From positions 3,444,501 to 3,508,500 of the forward strand of contig NZ_AP017295.1 in NCBI RefSeq assembly GCF_001548375.1: DNA of 64,000 nucleotides, in the 5' to 3' direction. Source of the stretch: Nostoc sp. NIES-3756. GTDB lineage: Bacteria; Cyanobacteriota; Cyanobacteriia; Cyanobacteriales; Nostocaceae. The position numbers and the translations under genes were made by a program. A model generated the notes under the pieces. It had not been told where the DNA came from. It saw only the letters and a program-made list of their open reading frames with translations, and did not search any database. Below are positions 38,959 through 47,464 of the stretch, piece by piece; the stretch's first letter is position 1; every line of letters begins with the position of its first letter.

Positions 38959-39546
38959 ATGACATCAGCCACAAGTAAAAAATTTACGCTTGAGGAATAT
39001 CTAAACTATGACAACGGTAGCGATCGCCAGTATGAATTGGTAGCAGGGGAATTAGTAGCAATGCCTCCTGAAAGCCCAATAAATGTACAAATATCTCTAT
39101 TTTTGTTAGTAAATTTTCTCAAGTTTATTCCGGTTAATCGAGTCAGTAACAAAGCTGAAATTGTCGTTTGTGGTTCTCGCGCTACAACTCGTGTTCCTGA
39201 CCTAGTGGTGTTAACAGAAGAACTAGCAAAAGCCTTACAAGGCGCAACTAGATCCACTATTACTTTAGATATGCCGCCGCCAGCCTTGGTTGTCGAAGTA
39301 GTTTCTCCAGGCAAAGCCAATGAAGACCGTGACTACCGCTACAAACGTTCTGAATATGCTGCTAGAGGAATTGCTGAATATTGGATTGTTGATCCACAAA
39401 AAGACAGGGTTACTTTACTGACGCTAGTGGATGGGTTTTATGAAGAAAGTATATTTACAGGAAATACATTAATTGTTTCTAGTATTTTTCCTCAATTAAA
39501 TCTAACAGCACAGCAAATACTTACAGACGGAGAAAACAATATATAA
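38959..39546 (+). CDS. Uma2 (DUF820) family protein
   Basis: 195 residues. Typical order: KFTLEEYLNYDNGSDRQYEL near the N-terminus, RVPDLVVLTEEL with the nuclease-like Asp, PPALVVEVVSPGKANEDRDY with the Glu, YRYKRSEYAARGIAEYWIVD with lysine/arginine, and a C-terminal strand. This is the PD-(D/E)XK-like nuclease fold that is greatly expanded in cyanobacteria. The cellular role is unknown. Confidence 0.85.
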   Translation: MTSATSKKFTLEEYLNYDNGSDRQYELVAGELVAMPPESPINVQISLFLLVNFLKFIPVNRVSNKAEIVVCGSRATTRVPDLVVLTEELAKALQGATRSTITLDMPPPALVVEVVSPGKANEDRDYRYKRSEYAARGIAEYWIVDPQKDRVTLLTLVDGFYEESIFTGNTLIVSSIFPQLNLTAQQILTDGENNI

Positions 39547-39615
39547 AATTATCTTTAGATAGAGCGTAATGACAGGTAAACCCATTGTCTTAGATGGTTT
39601 ATTTTTAGATTATGT

Positions 39616-40281
39616 ATGGCAATTTATACAGTTGATGAAATCTTAAAATGCCTAGATAAAGCTCATAGTAATCTGGATTTTCCAGGTTTCATTAAGGTAA
39701 ATATTTATATGGTATCGGCTCGCTTAACAGGCTTTCGCAATGATCATTACTGGATTCTTTTATTTGAGGAACTTGTTAATTGGTATGGTTATGCTGGTAT
39801 ACAACCTGTATTAGCCATTTCTGCTTTCAGTAACCGCTCAGACATAGGAAATGGATTATTTACAACCTTATATCCAGTAGAGATTGAGAACGAGGACAAC
39901 TACGAAGATACAAAAATTTTGTATTTGAAAATTCGCGGAGAATCTTTGAGCATAGAAACTGAATTAATTCAACAATACTATCATTGGAATTTTGGTTTTA
40001 ATCTCCTCGTTCATTTGCTGCCTAAATATCGCAGTCAAATGTTAGCTACCGAAGATGAACTACGGTCAATAGTGTCCCATGAGTTATTACAAATTATTCA
40101 ACTAGACAACTGGCATCATCCAGATGTTTATGGATGGAATTTTGAAGCTAACAGGCATTTTCAACCGAGTGATGCTAAGTCAATGCAGATGGTTGCAAAA
40201 GTTCTTGTAACTGGTGATCCAAATTTATACAAACCCTGCGAAGAGTCAAATGTTGATTGGCAAAAATGGATAAAAGCTTAA
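39616..40281 (+). CDS. Conserved-looking hypothetical protein
   Basis: 221 residues, soluble, no signal or membrane segment. It has a high aromatic and acidic content (NDHYWILLFEELVNWYGYAG, QLDNWHHPDVYGWNFEAN). I do not recognise the family with confidence; the pattern resembles small DUFs of immunity-type or cytosolic unknown proteins. It follows the Uma2 gene by 70 bp on the same strand and may be co-transcribed. It marks the left edge of the IS-rich region. Confidence 0.6.
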   Translation: MAIYTVDEILKCLDKAHSNLDFPGFIKVNIYMVSARLTGFRNDHYWILLFEELVNWYGYAGIQPVLAISAFSNRSDIGNGLFTTLYPVEIENEDNYEDTKILYLKIRGESLSIETELIQQYYHWNFGFNLLVHLLPKYRSQMLATEDELRSIVSHELLQIIQLDNWHHPDVYGWNFEANRHFQPSDAKSMQMVAKVLVTGDPNLYKPCEESNVDWQKWIKA

Positions 40282-40370
40282 ACAATGACAACTTATAACT
40301 CAATACGGTTCAGTTAAGGCTCAAAGTTCTGTAAATTAAGGGTTGTAATCAACACTGAAAGTAAACTGTA

Positions 40371-40865
40371 GTGCATCTCAAAGATTTCTCACTGTTGTCT
40401 CCAAAGATACAAAGGAAGGATCTGCTAAGAGCAATAGAGGCAGCAATACCTGCAACTGCTATAGAGCAAGCGATCGCTACCAGCAAGGCCAATGAAGAAA
40501 GAAATCGTTCTTTAGCAGCACATTTGGTAGTTTGCTTGGTAATAGCAATGAGTCTATGGTCAAGAGATTCGATGCGAGATGTACTCAAAAACTTAGTTGA
40601 TGGTCTGTCTGTGGCATGGGTAAAGGTTGGGAAATATTGGCGAGTACCTTGTAAATCAGCAATTACACAAGCTCGACAGAGATTGGGAGCTAAGGTGATG
40701 AGTCAATTATTTCATCAACTAGTAAGACCAATAGCAACGGATGAAACATTAGGAGCATTTTTGAATGGATTACGAGTGGTAGTAATCGATGGTAGCTGTT
40801 TTGATGTGCCAGATAGCGAAGAAAATGCCAGTTTGCATTACGTTTTGGTAGATGCAAACAAATAA
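40371..40865 (+). pseudogene. IS4-family transposase, N-terminal fragment
   Basis: 164 residues from a GTG start. The sequence AIPATAIEQAIATSKANEER, RSLAAHLVVCLVIAMSLWSR and YWRVPCKSAITQARQRLGAK is the N-terminal domain of IS4-family transposases, and VVIDGSCFDVPDSEENA holds the first catalytic Asp. It then stops at DANK; the remaining two-thirds are missing. Non-functional. Confidence 0.8.
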
Positions 40866-40943
40866 GCAAGTCAACCCGGTGAAGGTATCTTTATGGGGTT
40901 TTCCTTTCAACCCCTAAGATAATTATCTAAAAAATATGAGTAG

Positions 40944-41105
40944 TTACAAACTTCTTTTTTTTCTTTGAGGAGCGGAGCCAACTACACCAGCAATAATCAT
41001 TGAGCATCCCATTGCGGCTGTAGCGTTCGCACCTAATTGCTGTGTTCCAAAGTAGCCAGAGGCGAGAAGAACTGTTAAAAATATACCAATAAATAATTTA
41101 TTCAT
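40944..41105 (-). CDS. Small membrane protein, 53 residues
   Basis: Reads MNKLFIGIFLTVLLASGYFG, TQQLGANATAAMGCSMIIAG, VVGSAPQRKKRSL. There are two hydrophobic segments with a short loop and a basic C-terminus. I do not recognise it. It resembles in style the 85-residue membrane protein at 44943-45200 (N-terminal hydrophobic segment, Gly-Tyr-Tyr/Phe-Gly, basic tail). It lies among transposase remnants. Confidence 0.4.
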   Translation of the reverse strand: MNKLFIGIFLTVLLASGYFGTQQLGANATAAMGCSMIIAGVVGSAPQRKKRSL

Positions 41106-41140
41106 CGTTTAAGACTCTACCTACTCATTGAATTTAATTT

Positions 41141-41398
41141 TCACAGGTTGGCACGACCAGCAGGAGTTAGTTGACGTTGTTGTAGTTTAGAGAATAACAG
41201 ATCATCAGGATGGATAAAAACACTGCGTCTAGTTTTGAAATTAGTATAAGCAAGGTTTCCGGAACGGATAAGTAAGTTCCCCAAAAATATTTGTGCAACT
41301 GAACTTTGCCACCAATATATAGTTAATACTTCAATCTCTTTCGCATCCGAAGCACCTATGTACGCTTGCAGGATTGTCGTTAAATTCTTGAGTTTGGA
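41141..41398 (-). pseudogene. Orphan coding remnant without start codon
   Basis: An open frame of 85 codons with no plausible start: SKLKNLTTILQAYIGASDAK, IEVLTIYWWQSSVAQIFLGN, LLIRSGNLAYTNFKTRRSVF and IHPDDLLFSKLQQRQLTPAG. Its composition looks like genuine protein. The 5' end is abruptly replaced by IS-related DNA, so it is probably a truncated chromosomal or mobile gene. The family is not recognised. Confidence 0.45.
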
Positions 41399-41466
41399 CT
41401 AATTTGCATTTAGCAGTAATGAATAGAAGTCAACAGAAAGTTACCCAACTTGTTTTAGAGGCTGAG

Positions 41467-41847
41467 TTATATCCACGCTAACGTGCTGTAACTTTGTCCG
41501 ATGCCTATACTTCTCGCTCTGTCTCCATGAAAAGTTCTTTCTTTAACTGTCTTCGCTTCTGGTCTTGCCCAAAAATTATGATCTCCTGCTAGAAATGGCT
41601 GCTCATCTATCGCTACTTCCTGTACTAGCAGCTTCATTAGCTTTCTTTTTGGTGAGACACTATCATGTAGTGCTGCATAAATGCTCGACTATTGCCGTCG
41701 AAATACTGGGCTTTGTGACAAGCTTACAAATGATGGGATACTCGGACTTGTCAATACTGCATTCATCAATTCAAATACTGTATCTTTGGCCTTCCCCAAA
41801 CTATCGTAGATAACTTGGCGGAATTTTTCTAGTTGTGTCAGGATCAT
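41467..41847 (-). pseudogene. IS701-like DDE transposase, N-terminal fragment
   Basis: From ATG 41847: MILTQLEKFRQVIYDSLGKA, then a frame with one TAG, then KLLVQEVAIDEQPFLAGDHN, FWARPEAKTVKERTFHGDRA and IGIGQSYSTLAWI stop. The GDHxxWxRPxAxTxxERTxxH and IGQGYSTIAWIP pattern is typical of IS701-like transposases. Inactivated by a nonsense codon and loss of the 3' part. Confidence 0.65.
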
Positions 41848-42058
41848 CACGTCAATGATTTATCGATTACTTTCATTGACTTTACGACAGTCAAGAGTAA
41901 CACTGACTGTTTTTCTAACGTTGCTGATTAGTGGGATGATTTTTGTCTCACGCAAAGGCGCATTCGCGCAGCGTCTCGTAGAGAAGACGCAAAGAATCAA
42001 TATTGTGCATTGTACAAAAGTCTCAATTCATCCCGCATTTATGCAACGCCGTTTTTCT

Positions 42059-42406
42059 CTAGCCTTTTACTCCAAAATCCAGTAAATTGTGCTGAGCTAC
42101 TGGTGGATACCCTTTAGGAGAATCTGCATAAAGCTTGCTCAGTTCTTTTTGCGTTAGCCAATCTAACAATTGCCTTAAGTGGCTGGTCATTGTTCCAAAT
42201 GTTTGAATTTCTTTGTGATAACCACCACTCGGCTTGAGTGTGATTGCAAAAGCCACTACCGTCTTTTTATGGATATCCAGACCTGCACAATGCGAATATG
42301 CTACCTCTATAACTACCTCACTCTCTCTTGCAGACAATGCACCGTGTCCCGTTGATACCCATGAGTCATTATTTGTCTTACGTCCTTTCTTTTTTGCAAG
42401 GCGCAA
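42059..42406 (-). pseudogene. IS110-family transposase, N-terminal fragment
   Basis: The core VIEVAYSHCAGLDIHKKTVV (with the first catalytic Asp of the DEDD family) and GTMTSHLRQLLDWLTQKE are characteristic. After about residue 90 the expected H-x-AMESTGVYW motif is replaced by degenerate sequence (ADSPKGYPPVAQHNLLDFGV). Only about a quarter of the transposase remains. Confidence 0.75.
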
Positions 42407-43487
42407 CAGTTACTGATTCAAAGCAGGCATCTAGTTCTGGTTACTTAAGGGGCTTTTATGCACCAAGAACGAACTCTGTGGAACACCATGCTCCTTTTTT
42501 TATCCCTTTTCCATGTTTTCTTGTGTACGCAGTTCAGAATGGCTTCTTACATCAAGAAAAATGCTTAGCATGTAACTTATGAGTTTGGGAAAACCTCAGT
42601 AATAATACAGTGCTTAACTTATATCTTGCATTTAGTAGCTCTACCATTTAATACTTAAATTTTATAGCAAAATAATACATAAATATTTATTATTTTTTTT
42701 TGAGTTGATGTATTTAATATTACTAATATAATAAAAATTTTCTAGTAGTAGTACTACTACTAGAAACGTTTCTAAATGAGAATAAGTATTATTAACAAAC
42801 ATGTTAATATAGGAAAACAAGGTGGTCAATTTTTGATTAAAATGAACAAAAATGAGAATAAAAACGGTATTTACAGAATTTATAAGCAATAAAAATCTTT
42901 AATCTTATTGCTCATGCCTAAAATGTAGTTAATACCTTATAATTTCTTAATCTATAAACCCTATTTGCACGTGATCATAGATAATTATAGATACTGCACT
43001 TATAGTAGTCTCTTTTAAATATTTTTTGTATTATTTATTACTATATTACCAAAATAAGAAATTTTTACACTTGGTTATAAATTAAACATTTAATATCGTA
43101 AGTACAGGCTCGGGGTTAATTTTAGGATTTTGTTATCAGCTTTAGTTTTTAATACTTGCTTTATCAAATTTTGAATAAATATTTAATAACTTTCGTGCAA
43201 ATTATTAATGTCTCTTAAATTTATTTATAAATAAAAATATTAATATGAGGTAGAAATACTTTTCTTCCTTAATTTATACAATAAATTTAGGAGTTTATGC
43301 TTTAGATAATCAAGATTTATTGTAATTGTGATACAGTTATTTCCGTTTTCTTTTACTAAAGATGACAATCAAAGATAATTTGAAATACGAAAAGGATCAT
43401 AAACATTAATTTATACAATTTCAAGTTATCAATTGTTTCAATTAAAAAATTGTCCAATAAATAAGAAATTTACTAATTAATTACATC
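42407..43487. other. 1.08-kb AT-rich non-coding region
   Basis: No credible ORF, RNA gene or IS fragment recognised. The only conspicuous structure is the 26-bp perfect palindrome at 42740-42765. It lies upstream of the secreted protein gene at 43488. Confidence 0.5.
42740..42765. repeat. 26-bp perfect loop-free palindrome
   Basis: ttctagtagtagt followed directly by actactactagaa. No spacer separates the arms, which favours a dimeric protein-binding site or cruciform over a transcription terminator. It stands in otherwise featureless AT-rich DNA. Confidence 0.6.
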
Positions 43488-43967
43488 ATGAAAAAAAGTA
43501 ATATCGCGCTAACAACTTTATTAACAGCATCAATATTCATTCATGCTGGTATGGCAAAAGCTAACATACAATCGGATAGACAAGAGATTCTTCAGAAATT
43601 AGACTGGATGTCCAAGGGCTGCAACTCTGGAAACATCAAACAATGTTATGCTTACTGTGCAAATGATTTCCAAGAAATTCAAGTAGATGGAAAGGTTATT
43701 GTTTTGAAAGAGTCTATAAAAAATATCAAACAATTTTATCAACAAGTTAGTAAATATCGATTCCGTGAAGAAGTGATTCGTGTTAATGTTGATGGAAATC
43801 TTGCAGGAGTTGTAGGTGTCGCATACTCTGAATCCATAATTGGCAATAAGCGTATATATCGGCAAACTCCATACGAAGACCTATGGGAAAAAACTAATAA
43901 AGGTTGGTTATTAATATCAAGAAGTTGGTATCAAGGAAATGATAATGAGGTTGCTATAGGGCGATAA
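43488..43967 (+). CDS. Secreted NTF2-like (SnoaL/DUF4440-type) protein
   Basis: 159 residues with a clear signal peptide (MKKSNIALTTLLTASIFIHAGMAKA). The mature part begins with a helix (RQEILQKLDWMSKGCNSGNI) and continues with an NTF2-like alpha+beta pattern ending YEDLWEKTNKGWLLISRSWY, typical of DUF4440 domains. Two cysteines (SKGCNSGN, KQCYAYC) could form a disulfide. The function is unknown; it is the only apparently intact gene between 40.9 and 44.9 kb on the plus strand. Confidence 0.65.
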   Translation: MKKSNIALTTLLTASIFIHAGMAKANIQSDRQEILQKLDWMSKGCNSGNIKQCYAYCANDFQEIQVDGKVIVLKESIKNIKQFYQQVSKYRFREEVIRVNVDGNLAGVVGVAYSESIIGNKRIYRQTPYEDLWEKTNKGWLLISRSWYQGNDNEVAIGR

Positions 43968-44013
43968 TGTTATGAAATCGAATGTAAATAAAAGCAGAGT
44001 ATTAGGCCTGAGT

Positions 44014-44590
44014 CGTAAAGAAAATCTAAAGAGAAAAAAGTCTAGCTTTACTCAGGCTATAGGCTAAATCCATAATATTGATGTTATTGCTGATGAGCCG
44101 TCTACCTGCGCTCAGAAATCTGCTTCGTAAACCCTACCCAAGTAATTTAAGCGATGACGAATAGTTAATTCTCAAGCCGCTTCTACCTAAACCTAAAGGA
44201 TTTGAGCATCCTGTAGAAGTGGATTTGTGAGAAATTCTCAATGTAATTTTCTACGTGGAATGCACGCATGTGACTGATGAATATTACTTAACAATATTCT
44301 TGCTTACACAATAGTGTACGGTTACTTTCAGAAATGGCAAGCGCATTGTGCATCTGGTAGAAAATTCATGACCAATTACGCCATCAACTACGGCAAGATT
44401 AGGGCGAAACGAACATTCTACCGTTGCGTAGGCGTAGCCCATCGCAGACATCGCAGATTCTCAGTCAGTGAAGATAACGGAAAAAAAGGAGCCAGTGCCT
44501 TGGGTGGATCTGCCAACTTGTTCACCGAAGGCGTGGGAGGTCTACGGCTTTGATGATGGTAAGAAGTTAAAGGGTATAAGAGATAATTCG
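44014..44590 (+). pseudogene. Decayed IS5-family transposase with inserted repeats
   Basis: Reading through stops: KPYPSNLSDDE*LILKPLLP, KPKGFEHPVEVDL*EILNVI, FYVE, then YGYFQKWQ and further downstream ADSQSVK and YGFDDGKKLKG. These are the IS5-family N-terminal domain and DDE region. Short GC-rich repeats interrupt it near 44420-44450 and 44490-44545. The upstream end (gtaaagaaaatctaaagag, aggctaaat) matches the end of the related remnant at 57.8-58.1 kb. Confidence 0.75.
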
Positions 44591-44942
44591 TAAAGAAAAT
44601 CTTAAGAAGGCTTAAATCATTACTAAATTTAAGTTTTAGCAAATAAGTGTTGTGTTGTTTTAACTCAAATTGCTGAAACCCTTACAAGGCTTACAAGGTA
44701 AATACTTTAGTTTAAAAATAAGTTTTTACAGCCTGTCAACAAAAAACTTTTACAATTTGCTATCTAGAAAGCTTACAGAGAAAGCATTTCTAACTCAACA
44801 AAGGTATAGTTATTTAGTAGCAAACACTTAGTGATGGGCTGGGTAATCACATATCCTACTCTTACTCTGCCGATTAACTTATCTGGAGTACAACATTAGT
44901 TTCTTTATGCTATTGCTCGGTATTGTTTAAAGTTGCTTACCC

Positions 44943-45200
44943 TTAGTGGAAAAAGTTGGCTCTCGGTCGTAAACTTTTCAAGATTTTCCTACGTCGTTTG
45001 GAGGTGCTTGTTCCTAAAGAAGAGCGCATTGGGGATTTGGTAACTATGCCATTTTTCATAGTTTGAGTAAGTATGCCACTTGTGATTAAACCGATACTTA
45101 TTCCATACATTCTTTCTACAGATTTTAAACAACCATAGTAACCAACGCCTATAAGAGTTAATAAGGAAGCCGTTCCTGCTATGACTTTTATTGGTTTCAT
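44943..45200 (-). CDS. Small hypothetical membrane protein, 85 residues
   Basis: Reads MKPIKVIAGTASLLTLIGVG, YYGCLKSVERMYGISIGLIT, then a basic tail with TSKRRRKILKSLRPRANFF. One or two membrane segments. No family recognised. Lies between IS remnants. Weak coding evidence apart from a sensible start and composition. Confidence 0.4.
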   Translation of the reverse strand: MKPIKVIAGTASLLTLIGVGYYGCLKSVERMYGISIGLITSGILTQTMKNGIVTKSPMRSSLGTSTSKRRRKILKSLRPRANFFH

Positions 45201-45814
45201 GCTACTGACTATTTCACTTATGTTTAATAAACAAACGTTATCTGGATAGGATAGACAATGACAATTTTGATGAATTTTATGATAAACTAGGAGCTTATAA
45301 AAAACACATCGTATAATTACGAATCTATCCTGACAATTCCTAGAAAAATTTGCTTTCCTAGATTAGTTATAAGAAATTGATACTAGATACCAAGTTAAAT
45401 CCATATATAGTAAGGAATTTAAAAGAGCAAAATAAATCTTTAATAAATCATTGTATGCTTCAGAAATCCGTATTCCAGTTTATGGGTTATTGGCAACTTT
45501 TGGTGATCTTGGTTGGGGCAAGGCAGACGGCAGAGGGCAGAAGGAAGGAGGAAGGGAAAATTATCATAATTGAAACTTTGCTTGGGTTATAGAACATCTG
45601 CATCACAAGAAAGCCTTCTTGCGATCGCCCCAAAAAAGTTACAAGTCCCACGCCTGGATAGAAAATATCTTAAAACCTTCTGGCGTCTGCCTTAAAGTGC
45701 GTAACTTTCAATGATCACCAAAATCGATACTGCTGGCGAAATATTGCTTAACAAATAAGTTGATGCCATCAAGAGTTATTTAGGATCTAAAAAGCGATCG
45801 CGGCGAGGTATCAA
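45201..45814. other. Non-coding stretch with short repeats before the IS5 element
   Basis: Contains a purine-rich repeat (gcaaggcagacggcagagggc, near 45518-45555) and HIP1 sites at about 45622 and 45795, and no supported gene. The only ORF of size (45377-45592) has no protein-like features. Confidence 0.4.
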
Positions 45815-45816
45815 TA

Positions 45817-46717
45817 GACCTCTTGCACGAATAGTGTAAGCATGAAAAAATACAGGTCAAAAAAGAAAGAGCAATGAGCTACGAACAGATAAAAGACCTG
45901 CCAGCACCAGAATTTAAACGGTTATGTGGAGTACATATTGCGACGTTTGGAAAAATGGTAGAAGTCTTAAAGCCTCAATTGGCGAGAACGGGAAAAAAAG
46001 GGGGTCAGCCAAAGTTAAGCGTGGAAGACCATTTATTAATTGCGCTTGAATATTGGCGGGAGTATAGAACTTACTTCCATATTTCTAAAAGTTGGGGTAT
46101 ACATGAATCCACAGTATTTCGGATAGTACGGAAGGTAGAAAATATCTTAATTAAGTCGAGAGCGTTTAGATTGCCTGGAAAACGGGAGTTAAATCAGGGA
46201 GTGTATGAGTGGAAAGTGTTAGTAGTGGATGTGACTGAAACACCAGTTGAACGCCCAAAAAAAACAGCGTCGGTATTATAGCGGCAAGAAAAAACTTCAC
46301 ACATTGAAAGCCCAATTGGTAGTTGACCAAGCTAGTGGTAAAATCATCTGTACTGCTTATGGAATCGGTCGCATTCATGACTTCCGTTTACTGAAAAATA
46401 CGAAGGTAAGATTTCATAATTCTCAGTTGTGTTTAGCCGATAAAGGCTATCAAGGAATTGCCAAACTCCACGCTGGTAGCTGTATTCCGGCTAAAAAACC
46501 GCGTGGAGCTAATTTATCCCCTGCTGATCGTCAGCACAATCGTAATTTAGCTCAACTACGTATTATTTGCGAACATATCAATCGTCGATTGAAAATTTTT
46601 CGCATCCTCAAAGAACGATATCGTAATCGCAGAAAACGCTTTGGCTTGCGATGCAACTTAATTGCTGGACTTCTTAATTATGAACTTGCTCTGTTTTCTT
46701 GATTCGTGCAAGAGGTC
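45817..46717 (+). mobile_element. 901-bp IS5-family insertion sequence, near-intact
   Basis: Terminal inverted repeats gacctcttgcacgaat (45817-45832) and attcgtgcaagaggtc (46702-46717), with TA on both sides consistent with a 2-bp target duplication. It contains a complete two-frame transposase. It abuts an IS4/IS701-like remnant on its right side, into which it probably inserted. Confidence 0.88.
45874..46702 (+). CDS. IS5-family transposase encoded in two overlapping frames
   Basis: The first frame (45874-46281) has the N-terminal helix-turn-helix region (KLSVEDHLLIALEYWREYRT, HISKSWGIHESTVFRIVRKV) and the first catalytic Asp in VLVVDVTETPVERP. The second (46247-46702) continues YYSGKKKLHTLKAQLVVDQA, the second Asp around LADKGYQG, and the C-terminal ERYRNRRKRFGLRCNLIAGL. 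The frames meet at a run of eight A (about 46258-46266). Losing one A yields VERPKKKQRRYYSGKKK. Programmed slippage is known in IS5-family elements, so this is probably a functional arrangement. Confidence 0.85.
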
Positions 46718-46720
46718 TAT

Positions 46721-47438
46721 TTACCAAACGCTTTCAAGTTATGGTTTTGGCGGATACTGCATTTAGTAGCGCCGATTTTATTCATGGTGTCCGCTCTCTT
46801 AAATATCATGCTGTTACCGGTTTGCTTTCCAGTCGCCGGCTAACTGATGGACGGCTTTTAAGACGTTTACATAAACGTGGTCAACAAGTTTACCTCCAAG
46901 GTTTCAATTGTCCCGTCTGGGTTTGTTGGTTTTACCTCAAACGCCACGATGGTAAGCGGGAGAAACGATTTGTTTTATCTACCAGACCAATGAAAGCCAG
47001 CACCATCAACTGGTGAGCCAGCGCGTTGCGGAGCCAGTTGCGTGGACGGGTTTCCCGACTTGAGCAAACTGGCGTGGGGTTCCCCCCGTTGTAGCGACTG
47101 GCGAACCCGAAGGGTGGGGTAAGCGTCGATGGCAGATTGAAGGTTGGTTTAAAACAGCAAAGCACCGTTTTGGACTTCATCGTTTTGGACAAGGAACACT
47201 ACTGGGTGTTTATCGTTGGTTAGTCCTTTCATTCATCACCTTTATTTTGGCCCATTGGGCTTATTTATCTACCAACCCTCAAGATTTACCTGATTAGGGA
47301 CAAGCGGCGAAAACCGCCTTTGAGTTCATCTTCCCTAAAATTATTGTGTCTTCTTTTTTACTTAATATTGTACACATGATTCCTCTTGCACGTAGTTGTG
47401 GTTTTGACATCTCTATTTCCAGGTGCAAGATGTGAGTA
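46721..47438 (+). pseudogene. IS4/IS701-like transposase, C-terminal half, interrupted by a 104-bp repeat
   Basis: The frame begins without a start at the IS5 end: VMVLADTAFSSADFIHGVRS, RHDGKREKRFVLSTRPMKAS, TINW, then stop. After the inserted repeat it resumes in another frame as GKRRWQIEGWFKTAKHRFGL, GTLLGVYRWLVLSFITFILA, HWAYLSTNPQDLPD, a TAG, and IVSSFLLNIVHMIPLARSCG to a stop at 47436-47438. The YREK-like second catalytic Glu (QIEGWFK) is recognisable. Non-functional. The same 3' end is found at 57568 and 13448. Confidence 0.75.
47014..47117. repeat. 104-bp GC-rich repeat inserted in a transposase
   Basis: Contains gagccagcgcgttgcggag, gacgggtttcccgacttg and ggcgaacccgaagggtg motifs. 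TGG is present at both junctions (47011-47013 and 47115-47117). It shifts the transposase frame. It is much more GC-rich than its surroundings and belongs to a dispersed Nostocales-type repeat. Confidence 0.7.
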
Positions 47439-47464
47439 ATGAAATGTTATAAACAATTATATAA

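Noticed and set aside
41565..41813. Plus-strand hydrophobic ORF
   Set aside because: It is antisense to the recognisable transposase fragment at 41467-41847.
45377..45592. Plus-strand ORF of 71 residues
   Set aside because: It runs through a purine-rich repeat and shows no domain, start context or relatives.
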